Shown here piece by piece: positions 9,738 to 17,900 of a DNA stretch of 64,000 nt. Origin of the DNA: Bog-257 sp963846715 (GTDB lineage Bacteria; Acidobacteriota; Terriglobia; Terriglobales; Acidobacteriaceae). The position numbers and the translations under genes were made by a program. The number at the start of each line of letters is the position of its first letter. Position 1 is the stretch's first letter. The notes under the pieces were generated by a model, which worked only from the letters and a program-made list of their open reading frames with translations, did no database searches and had not been told where the DNA came from. Location: assembly GCA_963846715.1 (NCBI GenBank), contig CAWJXA010000008.1, forward strand, positions 1 to 64,000, read 5' to 3'.

Positions 9738-9920
9738 TTAGGCTGGCATGGATCCCCGTTCCAATTCGTAGTCGAGAACTTCGGCCACGCGAAGGGCGAC
9801 CTGATCGCCAGCCTGTAACCGACTGCTAACCACGGCGAACGGCTTTAAGGTTTTGGTCTGACGTTGACCCTCAGCTGCGGTTCCCTGAAATTCCAAGTCT
9901 TTGTAAGCAAGAGAGCTCAT
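9738..9920 (-). CDS. Small conserved-looking protein (60 aa), function unknown
   Basis: The protein begins MSSLAYKDLEFQGTAAEG and contains the segment LQAGDQVALRVAEVLDYEL. An almost ideal ribosome-binding sequence, AGAAGGAGG, lies 5 bases before the ATG, which is the main reason to call it a gene. There is no signal peptide, membrane segment or cysteine. It is transcribed divergently from the LysR regulator across a 90-bp AT-rich gap, a typical arrangement for a LysR-controlled target. I do not recognise the family. Confidence 0.65.
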   Translation of the reverse strand: MSSLAYKDLEFQGTAAEGQRQTKTLKPFAVVSSRLQAGDQVALRVAEVLDYELERGSMPA

Positions 9921-9954
9921 AACTTCCTCCTTCTGTAAACAAAGTCAGAGTACG

Positions 9955-10000
9955 AAAAATCTTGACATGAGTAAAATGAATTGTTTTTCTAATAATCATA
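9955..10000 (+). promoter_or_regulatory. AT-rich divergent promoter/operator region of the LysR gene
   Basis: The gap between the 60-residue gene and the LysR gene is much richer in A and T than its surroundings and contains TTGACA at 9962-9967 and TAATAAT at 9990-9996. The spacing between these two is 22 bp, longer than ideal, so the exact promoter is not settled. LysR proteins usually autoregulate and activate the divergent gene from such a gap. Confidence 0.35.
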
Positions 10001-10010
10001 ACTATTGTTC

Positions 10011-10916
10011 ATGGTAAATCTTAATCAGTTACGAATCTTTGAGGCGGTGGCCCAAACGCATAGCTTCACTCGAGCGGCGAACGCGGTGAACCTGACGCAG
10101 CCGGGCATCAGCAAACATGTCAAGCAAATGGAAGAGTATTTCGGGGTGCCCCTGTTCGACAGGCTGGGTAAGAAAGTCGCGCTGACTGAGGCCGGCGAAA
10201 TTCTGTTCGAAGCTACGCGGGAAATCATGGCTTCCATCACCGCAGCCGAGCAAAGGATCGAAGAACTAAAAGGCCTGCACGGGGGAAAACTCGTGCTGGG
10301 AGCGAGTTTTCCCATCGGCATTTACGTACTGCCCGGCATCTTGGCGAGATTCCGTAAACAATATCCCGAGGTTGAAGTGACGCTGGACATTTCGTTAAGC
10401 GAGAGGATTGTGACGAGGATTCTGGCCAACAAACTCGATGCCGGGCTGGTCAGTCACGAAGTACACGATCCGCGGCTGTTCTCCAGACAGTTTATGACAG
10501 ATGAGTTGATCGCGATCGCACCCAGCAACCATCCCTGGACCAGGAAGAAACGGATCAAGCCGCGGGACCTGCTGGGGGAAACGTTCATCGCTGCGGCCAG
10601 AGGGGCGGGGACGCGCGCGGTAGTGGAAGAGCGCTTTAAATCGCAGGGCATCGAGCTGAAGAACGTGGTGGATTTTGGAAACACCGAGGGCGTCAAAAGG
10701 GCGGTCGAAGCCGGCCTGGGCGTGTCGGTTCAGTCGAGGAGTGTGGTGCAGCGCGAGATTTCTGCTGGATCGCTCACCGGTGTGGCTTTAGGTGGAATGG
10801 ACAACAAGGTCACGTACTTTTATGTGTGCCGTAGCGACAAGTATCTTTCCCACGCAACCAAGGCGTTCCTGGCGATGCTGCTGGGGCGGGATAAAGGGAC
10901 AACTCTAATGACCTGA
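10011..10916 (+). CDS. LysR-family transcriptional regulator
   Basis: The 301-residue protein has a winged helix-turn-helix at residues 1-60 (LNQLRIFEAVAQTHSFTRAA, then TQPGISKHVKQMEEYFGVPLF). A two-lobe periplasmic-binding-like effector domain follows (GKLVLGASFPIGIYVLPGIL onward). The length is normal. The ATG at 10011 was preferred to a TTG two codons earlier. The effector domain resembles the CysB/CbbR branch, but the ligand cannot be read from the sequence. The divergent 60-residue gene is the obvious candidate target. It converges with the LssY_C gene 40 bp downstream. Confidence 0.93.
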   Translation: MVNLNQLRIFEAVAQTHSFTRAANAVNLTQPGISKHVKQMEEYFGVPLFDRLGKKVALTEAGEILFEATREIMASITAAEQRIEELKGLHGGKLVLGASFPIGIYVLPGILARFRKQYPEVEVTLDISLSERIVTRILANKLDAGLVSHEVHDPRLFSRQFMTDELIAIAPSNHPWTRKKRIKPRDLLGETFIAAARGAGTRAVVEERFKSQGIELKNVVDFGNTEGVKRAVEAGLGVSVQSRSVVQREISAGSLTGVALGGMDNKVTYFYVCRSDKYLSHATKAFLAMLLGRDKGTTLMT

Positions 10917-10955
10917 GGGGCGTAAAAGTCAGTCGTGACCCAAACCGTAAACCCA

Positions 10956-12218
10956 TCAGCGGGGCGAGGCCAGTGAAGACGCTGCCGGAACGCCGATAGG
11001 CAGCACAGTCGCCCGAATCGCGGCAGGTTGGATCGATACTCCGGTACTGGCCAGAACGGTCTGGTGGAGATCGAGCAGAAGAATTCTGCTGTCGGAGTGG
11101 TAGTCCTCTCCGGACGCGGTTTGCGCCCAGAAAACCGGGTCGCTTCCATGCAGATATTCCTGGCGGGTAACGGAAGCAGTTTGAGTAAGGTCGGCGCCTA
11201 TGAAATCACGTTCGGCGTCAACCGCAGGATCGATGCGGTGGTTGATGATGCGGCCGCGTTTGGCGATTTCAATGGCGACGTCATGGGTGGCAGCGCCGGC
11301 CCAGATGGGCTTGCCGTCAATGGTGTAGTCAGTTTTCCAGATGCGCAAATGATGACGGCGGGAGACGATTGCGTCCGGGTCAGGCAGGGCGTACGAGTAG
11401 TCCTGCACCCTCCCGAACAGGTAAAACCTGGCCATGGGAACCTGCGCGTCGCTGGTGCGATGCTGCAACAGATGCCACACGAAAATCGGATTCCATTTAT
11501 CAGTTTTGACCCAGCCGGCATGCTTAAAGGCTGCCTGCAAATCGTCGGGTTGGGCAACGAAGACCAGGTTCACCATGTCGCCCTCGCGGCCCTCGCCGCT
11601 AAACACGCGTGGCGGCAGATACTCCATCATCTCAGCCAGCTCGGAAGAACCCGGCCGCGAACGTCGTAGTCCCGCCGTAAGAACCGGCGTGGCGCCGTCC
11701 ACCTGCGCAGTAATTTCGGTGCTCTTTACGACGGTGCTGGTATGACCACGAGTGAGCAGGAAAGCGGGCGTGGCCGGCAGGAAGACCAGAGCCGTGGCAA
11801 TCATCGCCGCCGCCATTAACTTAGTCCGGGAGCCACCCTTTACTTGCTTGCTTCCACTCAGCTCGACGCGCTCGCCATTGACCAGTTGCAAAGAATCGAG
11901 TTTTAAGGATACTTTGCCACCAATCCCGAGGATGCGCCGGCCCTTAACTTCGGTGACGGAACCGCGCGCCATGGTACCGGCCGGAATGACCGTAAGGTCG
12001 CCAACGTTCACGTCTTTCACCACGACAAAGTCCAGGAGATCTCCCACATGGGCATGGGCGGAAGAAACGCTCTCGGCGAGACGAAGGTGGATGGGCGTTC
12101 CGTCTGGAATGGTGACTCGGGCACGAACCACGCTGTCATCCTGGCTCCAAAGGCAAGGCGCCAGAAACATCAGGAGCAGAATGGAAGCTGATATTTTTTT
12201 GAGGTAATCGTTGAACAC
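10956..12218 (-). CDS. Exported LssY C-terminal-domain protein
   Basis: The 420-residue protein starts with a signal peptide (ISASILLLMFLAPCLWSQ). Residues about 35-135 form a beta-rich domain (IPDGTPIHLRLAESVSSAHAHVGD) like those that set surface or binding properties, followed by a hydrophobic segment near 135-160. From about 200 the LssY_C domain begins, with VFVAQPDDLQAAFKHAGW, the YLFGRVQDYSYAL region and HDVAIEIAKRGRIINHRIDP. LssY_C is named after a Legionella secretion-associated protein and its biochemical role is unknown. The gene is single and converges with the LysR gene. Confidence 0.75.
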   Translation of the reverse strand: MFNDYLKKISASILLLMFLAPCLWSQDDSVVRARVTIPDGTPIHLRLAESVSSAHAHVGDLLDFVVVKDVNVGDLTVIPAGTMARGSVTEVKGRRILGIGGKVSLKLDSLQLVNGERVELSGSKQVKGGSRTKLMAAAMIATALVFLPATPAFLLTRGHTSTVVKSTEITAQVDGATPVLTAGLRRSRPGSSELAEMMEYLPPRVFSGEGREGDMVNLVFVAQPDDLQAAFKHAGWVKTDKWNPIFVWHLLQHRTSDAQVPMARFYLFGRVQDYSYALPDPDAIVSRRHHLRIWKTDYTIDGKPIWAGAATHDVAIEIAKRGRIINHRIDPAVDAERDFIGADLTQTASVTRQEYLHGSDPVFWAQTASGEDYHSDSRILLLDLHQTVLASTGVSIQPAAIRATVLPIGVPAASSLASPR

Positions 12219-12409
12219 GGAATGCCGCCTTTGCTTGAAACCTGGCCTTTATCCTCGACGGCCAAGGGCGTCTACCTGCAATGGCGTAGTGGATACGGAA
12301 GTGTAACCCAGTCTTGTCATTTACGTATGATTAAAATTGAACATTACCGAGATGTCATGGCAGGTACCCGGAAGATGAGATGGCTGAGATGCTCTTATGG
12401 TTAGGCTGC

Positions 12410-13148
12410 CTAGGGAATGATTTTTTGCCTTAGCTGCTGAGCGGCTTGCAGAACGCGCGCCGGAGTTCCGAGATCGCACCAGTCGTATTCATCAGCGCGA
12501 AAGGCAAGGACCTTCTCACCGTTGCGCGCCAGACGCAGGTAACAGTCGATGATGGAGAACGCACCTTCTTCCGTCATATTCGTAAAAATACGGGGGGAAA
12601 TAACGTGGATGCCGCAAAAAGCCAGCCTTTGCATCTGATGGGAAGATCGAGCAAGTTCAGGTTCGCCGTCGCTTCCGCGACCGCGAAGCTGGAGCCCGCC
12701 GTCGAATAGCAGGTAGCCGGGAGGTCTTGCGGGATTGCACTGCCAGCGTCGCGAGGGCCCGATTTTCTTTGTGAAATTGCACCATCCGTTGCAGGTCGAT
12801 GTTGCTGAGGACATCGACATTGTGCAGGATGAAGGGTTCGTCCCGAGCGCTCGACTGCAGAAAGAAATAAGCGGCTTTTTTCAGGCCGCCGCCGGTGTCA
12901 AGCAGAACCTCCTCGCGCGACACTTCAATATGCATACCGAAGTCATGGTTGGCCTTCAGATAGTCGACGATCATGCCGGCGAAGTAATGCACGTTGACCA
13001 TCACATCCTGAATGCCAAATGTGCGCAGGCGAGAGAGCGCGATCTCCAGCATGGTGCGGCCGGCAACTTCCACCAGAGCTTTGGGACGATCGTCGGTAAG
13101 GGGCCGCAAGCGCGCACCCAGGCCGGCAGCCAGGACCATGGCCTTCAC
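12410..13148 (-). pseudogene. MurU-like sugar nucleotidyltransferase, split by one frameshift
   Basis: The N-terminal part shows a nucleotidyltransferase signature (MVLAAGLGARLRPLTDDRPKA, with G-x-G-x-R and PK), DTGGGLKKA and the metal-binding HNVDVLSNID. The frame is lost near 12716, where one extra base follows the codons for SRKTSR. The +1 frame continues in register with YLLFDGGLQLRGRG and ends at FRADEYDWCDLGTPARVL, a normal C-terminus for the family. Restored, it would be about 245 residues. MurU makes UDP-MurNAc from MurNAc-1-phosphate in cell-wall recycling. Its start overlaps the stop of the upstream kinase/RapZ gene by 4 bp, so they are co-translated. Whether the frameshift is real or an assembly error cannot be decided here. 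Confidence 0.8.
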
Positions 13149-14572
13149 TTGCTCAGGCTCTCCAATTCGCGATGGTGCAGCACCACTTGCACTCCCTCCC
13201 GGCTGCGCAGGCGCTTGGCTAATTGCTCCGCCAAGAATACTGAGCGATGCTGCCCGCCGGTACAGCCAAACGAGACCATCAGGGTCTTAAAGCCGCGACG
13301 CTGATAGTCGCCGACGCTGGCATCGACAAGCGCCATTGCGTTGGAAAGAAATTGATGGACACTCTCCTGCTGATTGAGATAGTCAGCCACCGGCGCGTCT
13401 TTGCCGGTAAGAACTTTGAAGCGCTCTTCCCGTCCGGGATTCGGAAGACTGCGGGCATCAAAGACGAAGCCGCCGCCATGACCGGTTTCGTCCTTCACGG
13501 GGCCGCGGTGAAACGAAAAACTGTGCACCCGGACCGTAATGTTTCCCGCGCCGGGAGCGAGAGCCTGTAGCTTGTCCGACCCCAAAATACTCTGGAAGGC
13601 GTCCATCAGGGCCGGCAAGGCGATGGGCAATTCGACATTGTGAAGCAGCCAGCGCACGTTTTTTAAGGCGTAGGGCACGCTTTGCAAAAAATGGGCCTTG
13701 CGCTCGTAAAAGCCGCGGAACCCGTAAGCTCCCAGCGCCTGCATGATGCGCACGTACACGTAGGCGTAATAATGCTGCATGAACGATTCGCGATCGAGCT
13801 CAATAAAGCCGGCCAGCGCATCGAGATAGTGATCGAGCAATTGCCGGCGCAGTTCCGGCGGCAGGTCTGCCTTGGCATCGTAGAGCAGAGACGCGATGTC
13901 ATATTGCAACGCGCCACGACGGCCTCCCTGGTAGTCCAGAAAAAATGGAGACCCGTTGTAGAGCATGACGTTGCGCGATTGGAAATCGCGGTAAAGAAAA
14001 TAGTCCCTGGGAGCGGTTAACAGGAACTTGGACAATCGTCCAAAATCGACCTCCAGCGCCTGTTCGTTGAACGAAACGTTGGCGAGTCGCAGGAAATAAT
14101 ACTTGAAGTAGTTCAAGTCCCAGGCAATGGACTGGCGGTCAAAGCTGGCCCGCGGATAGCAAACTTTGTAGTTCAGGTCGCGGCCCGCTTCAACCTGGAA
14201 GCGAGGCAGCAAGGCCACGACCTGGCGATAGGCTTCCACCGCTTGCGGAGCGATGGCATCAGCCTGGCGATTTTCCACGAGAAATTCAAAGAGGGTCATG
14301 CCCCCCAGGTCCTGCTCGAGATAAGCATCGCGGGGCAGGTCTTGAGCGTAGATTTCAGGCACCGGCAACCCGTGCCGGCGAAAATGCCTGGAGAACTCCA
14401 GAAAGGCAACGTTCTCTTCGCGGACTGGATACAAGATGCCGATGGCGCTGGCGCTTTCGCCGACCAGCCGGACAATATTTCGTCCTGAGCCACTGAGTTG
14501 CCCTTGCAGCGGCTGTACGCGTTCCACCGGTGAGCGGAAATGCGTCTCGAAGAGATTTTTGAGGACGTCCAT
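13145..14572 (-). CDS. Aminoglycoside-phosphotransferase-like sugar kinase fused to a RapZ C-terminal domain
   Basis: The 475-residue protein has two parts. Residues 1 to about 330 are an APH-fold kinase of the AmgK type, with the catalytic loop YRDFQSRN (194-201) and the metal-binding LDYQGG (212-217). Residues from about 345 to the end match the C-terminal domain of RapZ: VRVHSFSFHRG, FDARSLPNPG and the signature CTGGQHRSV (437-445). AmgK phosphorylates MurNAc or GlcNAc at the anomeric carbon, and the RapZ C-terminal domain senses GlcN6P in enterobacteria. The next gene, overlapping by 4 bp, is a MurU-like nucleotidyltransferase, the enzyme that follows AmgK. This supports a role in amino-sugar recycling. 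The substrate of the fused protein is inferred. Confidence 0.85.
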   Translation of the reverse strand: MDVLKNLFETHFRSPVERVQPLQGQLSGSGRNIVRLVGESASAIGILYPVREENVAFLEFSRHFRRHGLPVPEIYAQDLPRDAYLEQDLGGMTLFEFLVENRQADAIAPQAVEAYRQVVALLPRFQVEAGRDLNYKVCYPRASFDRQSIAWDLNYFKYYFLRLANVSFNEQALEVDFGRLSKFLLTAPRDYFLYRDFQSRNVMLYNGSPFFLDYQGGRRGALQYDIASLLYDAKADLPPELRRQLLDHYLDALAGFIELDRESFMQHYYAYVYVRIMQALGAYGFRGFYERKAHFLQSVPYALKNVRWLLHNVELPIALPALMDAFQSILGSDKLQALAPGAGNITVRVHSFSFHRGPVKDETGHGGGFVFDARSLPNPGREERFKVLTGKDAPVADYLNQQESVHQFLSNAMALVDASVGDYQRRGFKTLMVSFGCTGGQHRSVFLAEQLAKRLRSREGVQVVLHHRELESLSK

Positions 14573-14961
14573 GAATATTGTGATCAGGTCCGGGAAGTTT
14601 GCCTGCGGAGAAACGCCCCGTTTGCCCTCATAGCGAATCTAGAGCATTTTGACGCCGGATGTATAGTCAACGTCGATTGACGCGACGTTAAACAGGCTGT
14701 TACGAAACCTCTCGCGTCCGCTAAAGCGGACTCAGAAATTTCCAATTACGCCCCACACCTGAAGGTGTGGGCTATCACCTGTCGCCGCGGGGCGGCGGAA
14801 GCGTGTCTATTCCATCGTGTCAACTCAGCCGTGGGTTTCGTGACAAGCTCTGAAGCGCCGGACTACCGAATGCGCTTCCCGAAAGACTCTTCAAGCAGCC
14901 TCTGAGTTCGGTTCCGGATGACAAACCTAGCACGGCGCACCCCTCCGCCGGAATCTGGCGC
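14573..14961. other. Gene-free stretch between the kinase/RapZ and NDH-2 genes
   Basis: No convincing coding sequence is seen. The centre holds a palindromic repeat (listed separately), preceded by the AT-richer likely promoter zone of the kinase gene around 14640-14690. A 96-residue open frame on the reverse strand (14820-15110) runs into the NDH-2 gene in another frame and is not supported. Confidence 0.5.
14687..14800 (+). repeat. Interspersed palindromic repeat, copy 1
   Basis: The element contains two palindromes, GTCCGCTAAAGCGGAC and CACCTGAAGGTG, followed by GGGCTATCACCTGTCGCC and GCGGGGCGGC. A second copy with the same order of blocks, inverted, lies at about 63515-63630. Shared order and flanks, not only the palindromes, show a dispersed repeat family. 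Confidence 0.75.
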
Positions 14962-16281
14962 CTACCCTTTCGCGGCTGTTGCCGTTTGCATCGGTTCGTC
15001 GTCGTCGTTCCAGTTAATGTTGGTCTGATCCGGGCGGTCCAGGACAGGATCGCTGCGCGCTTTGCCGAGATAGTCCCAGGCCCATTCGACAAAAGCTCCA
15101 ACTTTCGCACGGTTGGTGGTCAGTAAAGCAGCGTGTACTCCGAGCCATGCCGCGAAAGCGACCGGGCCCTCGAGTTCATGGCGGTGCTCGCCGATTTCAG
15201 CGACGGCCGCTTCGCGGCCAATCATGGCCATAATTCCTTTGTCGAAGTACTTGAATGGCTTTCTGGGCTCTCCGGCAATATCGGACTCGATATTCCGGGC
15301 GCACCATTTACCCGACTGTTCCGCCACCGATGCCAGCTGAGGCAACGGCTTCCCATCGTTACCGGTGATGTTGGCGAAATCTCCCAGGGCGTAGACAGTG
15401 GGAAAACCTGACACCGTGAGGTCGGCTTGCACATCGATGCGGCCGCCATGGCCCGCCGTAATTCCCACATTGCCGGCGAGCGCTGATGCCTTGAGCCCTC
15501 CGGCCCAAATTACGGTGTGCGTCTCGATGCGGGTCCCGTCCGACAATACTACGTGTCCTTCTCCTACCTCTTTCACGCTGGTGCCCAGGCGGAGCTGCAC
15601 TCCTCGTTGTTGAAGGATTTTAGCGGCGTAGGTCTGGGCCTTAGGGGAAAATGCCCCCAACACTACGTGGCCTCTATCCACCAGAAGAACCTGCGCTTTC
15701 TTCACCGCAAGATCCTGGTACACCTTCTTTACCCCGGCGCGCGCCATGTCACCAAATGCGCCCGCGGTTTCGGTACCGGTGGGACCGGCGCCGACAATAA
15801 CGAAGTTGAGCGCCCCTTTGTCGACCAGCGAAGGATCGCGATCCGCAGCCTCAAGGACCGCGAGGATACGCGAGCGCAGCAGTTCAGCGTCATGCAGGGA
15901 GTACAGCGGATAGGCATGCTGGGCGGCGCCGGGCGTTCCGAAGAAGTTCGCCTGGGAACCGGCCGCAAGCACTAGAAAGTCGCCCTGATATTTTTCTCCC
16001 TGCGCGGTCTCGACGGTGCGTGTGTTTAGATCGACGGAGGTCACCTCCGCCATCTTCACGTCAACGTTAGCGTGGCCTTGCAGGACGCCGCGCAAGCCGA
16101 AAGCGACGTTGGTTGCCGACAGCGCGGCCGTGGCGACCTGGTACAGCAACGGCTGAAATTGCTGGTAATTATTCTTGTCAATCAAGGTGACTCGAACGTC
16201 CGGACGCTCGGCTAGCTTGCGGGCACAGTTCAGTCCGGCAAAGCCACCGCCGACGATGACAACATGTTTCACTTGGTTCAA
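14962..16281 (-). CDS. ndh: Type II NADH dehydrogenase (NAD(P)/FAD-dependent oxidoreductase)
   Basis: The 439-residue protein has the FAD-binding GGGFAG (11-16), the second dinucleotide-binding loop VGAGPTGTE (163-171) and the late FAD motif YALGDFAN near residue 300. NYQQFQPLLYQVATA near 38 is characteristic of NDH-2. These monotopic enzymes pass electrons from NADH to quinone without pumping protons. The C-terminal stretch (FAAWLGVHAALL and the aromatic helix FVEWAWDYL) is the likely membrane-associating part. It is monocistronic as far as can be seen, with repeat-containing gaps on its downstream side. Confidence 0.92.
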   Translation of the reverse strand: MNQVKHVVIVGGGFAGLNCARKLAERPDVRVTLIDKNNYQQFQPLLYQVATAALSATNVAFGLRGVLQGHANVDVKMAEVTSVDLNTRTVETAQGEKYQGDFLVLAAGSQANFFGTPGAAQHAYPLYSLHDAELLRSRILAVLEAADRDPSLVDKGALNFVIVGAGPTGTETAGAFGDMARAGVKKVYQDLAVKKAQVLLVDRGHVVLGAFSPKAQTYAAKILQQRGVQLRLGTSVKEVGEGHVVLSDGTRIETHTVIWAGGLKASALAGNVGITAGHGGRIDVQADLTVSGFPTVYALGDFANITGNDGKPLPQLASVAEQSGKWCARNIESDIAGEPRKPFKYFDKGIMAMIGREAAVAEIGEHRHELEGPVAFAAWLGVHAALLTTNRAKVGAFVEWAWDYLGKARSDPVLDRPDQTNINWNDDDEPMQTATAAKG

Positions 16282-16424
16282 CTCCTATGCGACGAGGGAT
16301 TCCGCCGATGATGAGGGTATAGGGACAGTAAGATTGATCGGCAAAATTTGCAACTGGAAAAATTGGTGAGTGAGAGCCGAGTAGGCGAAACCGACTTCGA
16401 GTCAATCCCACAAGCTGAAGCAGG

Positions 16425-17525
16425 TCAGGGTTGGCTGGCCGCAAGCTTCTGGAGTGGCATCTCTTTGAAGCGGGAAACCATGGCCGGCTGACCCGCAAAA
16501 AACTGAAAGGGAATGTGGAGGCGCTGACTCCAATCCCGCTCCGAGTGGCCGGCATTGGGGAAAGCGAAGTAGAGGAAGTCGTGTCCATAGCGATAACCGC
16601 GTTCGGCGAGGGCTACGGCCATGGCAAGTCCCACCTCGTAGTTGTCGCCCGGCCAGCCGGTATCGATGTAGAAACGGACATCGCGTCGCGGTTCCAGCAG
16701 CACTCGCTCCACCAGGTCGTCCTTGTGGGTGAAGGTACTCGACAGGCAGCCTACGCCTCCAAATACGTCGGGCCATTGCCAGGCCATATAGAACGAAACC
16801 ACTCCACCGAGTGACGATCCCATGACCGCGGTCGCTCGCCGGCCCGGATAGGTGCGGAAGTGAGAATCGATATAAGGCTTAATTTCCTCGACTACGGAGC
16901 GTCCGTAGGCCTCGTACCCGGGGCTGGTATATTCCTGCATGCGGTCCGCCGAGTAGATGCCGACCACGATCATCTGCTCAATGGCATTCATACCGTTCAG
17001 CAAAGCCAGCTTGTCTTCGACGCCCCAATCCTGTCCCAGAAAGGCTTCCTGGGGAAAGAAAAGATTGCGTCCGTCTTGCATATAGATAACCGGAAAATTG
17101 CGGCAGGTATTTTCGTCGTACCCGGCCGGCAGGTACACCCGCAGGCTATGCTGGCGGTTCAGAATCTTTGAATCAAGCGTGATGAGGTCGAGGATGGTTC
17201 CCTGCTCCGCCGAGTGAAAGAAAGGGTAGAGGTCACGCGCCTCCTGTCGAGTAGCAACGATGAGCCGATTGGCGCCCTTGGCCCAGAGCAGGCCTGATGG
17301 TATCCGCAAGGCCGCTTTTAGATAGACAAACGGATGCGTGGTTTCGACATTGAAATCGGCGAATGCACCGTTGGGATCGACGACGCTGGGAAGGATGTCA
17401 TGGTCCCAGTCGAGGTCCGTGCGAAGGACGAGTTGGGCACAAATGGCCGGATAGTGGACGCGCAGGCATAGTTCGCGCGCCTCGTGAAGGGAGTACATGT
17501 TCGCAGGCGATTCAGATTCCGACAT
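16425..17525 (-). CDS. Esterase family alpha/beta hydrolase (enterochelin-esterase-like)
   Basis: From the ATG at 17525 the product has 366 residues. The esterase fold begins near residue 110 with LDSKILNRQHSLRVYLPAGYDE. The nucleophile elbow is GSSLGG (236-241, Ser238), followed by candidate Asp289 (FYIDTGWPGDN) and His327 (NAGHSERDW), a complete triad. The first 100 residues form an N-terminal domain like the carbohydrate-binding-like domain often placed before esterase-D/Fes-type domains. No signal peptide is seen, so it is probably cytoplasmic. The natural substrate is not evident; siderophore hydrolysis is only the family label. A TTG two codons upstream is an alternative start. Confidence 0.85.
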   Translation of the reverse strand: MSESESPANMYSLHEARELCLRVHYPAICAQLVLRTDLDWDHDILPSVVDPNGAFADFNVETTHPFVYLKAALRIPSGLLWAKGANRLIVATRQEARDLYPFFHSAEQGTILDLITLDSKILNRQHSLRVYLPAGYDENTCRNFPVIYMQDGRNLFFPQEAFLGQDWGVEDKLALLNGMNAIEQMIVVGIYSADRMQEYTSPGYEAYGRSVVEEIKPYIDSHFRTYPGRRATAVMGSSLGGVVSFYMAWQWPDVFGGVGCLSSTFTHKDDLVERVLLEPRRDVRFYIDTGWPGDNYEVGLAMAVALAERGYRYGHDFLYFAFPNAGHSERDWSQRLHIPFQFFAGQPAMVSRFKEMPLQKLAASQP

Positions 17526-17900
17526 TCTCAAGACAGTCTTTAACGAAGCCTTAACAATCTATACCTTAGGACGGAACCTGCGCTGGATGGCACACCAAGG
17601 CCCCCGCGACTGTACCATCGGATTTTCCCTTCGACAACTTATTTACCAGTTGTAGGTTTGAGCCGGGGCTGATAATTTTCCAACGCGTCGGGTTTCAGGG
17701 GAAATGGCCTGGCGCCGGGGCGGAGCTGTGCCCAGGTCGAGGAATACCCTGAAGGTAGGAATCGCGACCGATCACGGAAGCCGACGGCCGCACGCGCGAC
17801 GCCGAAGAGATGAAACGATCATGACCGCCAGGAATTCGGCTGCGACGAACAAAGCCGATACGCAATCACAAGATATCGAACCGTCTTAAGGAGAAGTAGC
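17526..17900. other. Gene-free stretch and possible structured leader of the transketolase gene
   Basis: No gene is supported. Around 17700-17745 the + strand can fold: GGCCTGG pairs with CCAGGTC around an inner CGCC/GGCG stem. A 61-codon open frame (17704-17889) contains the nine residues KVGIATDHG, like the N-terminus of RpiB-type isomerases, but the resemblance stops there and no ribosome-binding site is present. The transketolase Shine-Dalgarno AAGGAGA is at the end of the stretch (17888-17894). Confidence 0.35.

Noticed and set aside
17640..17800. Possible cobalamin riboswitch or tmRNA (GGGGAAATGGCCTGG and GGGGCTGATAA words)
   Set aside because: The conserved B12-box (AGCCAGGAGACC-like) and the tmRNA tRNA-like ends are absent; only short words match.
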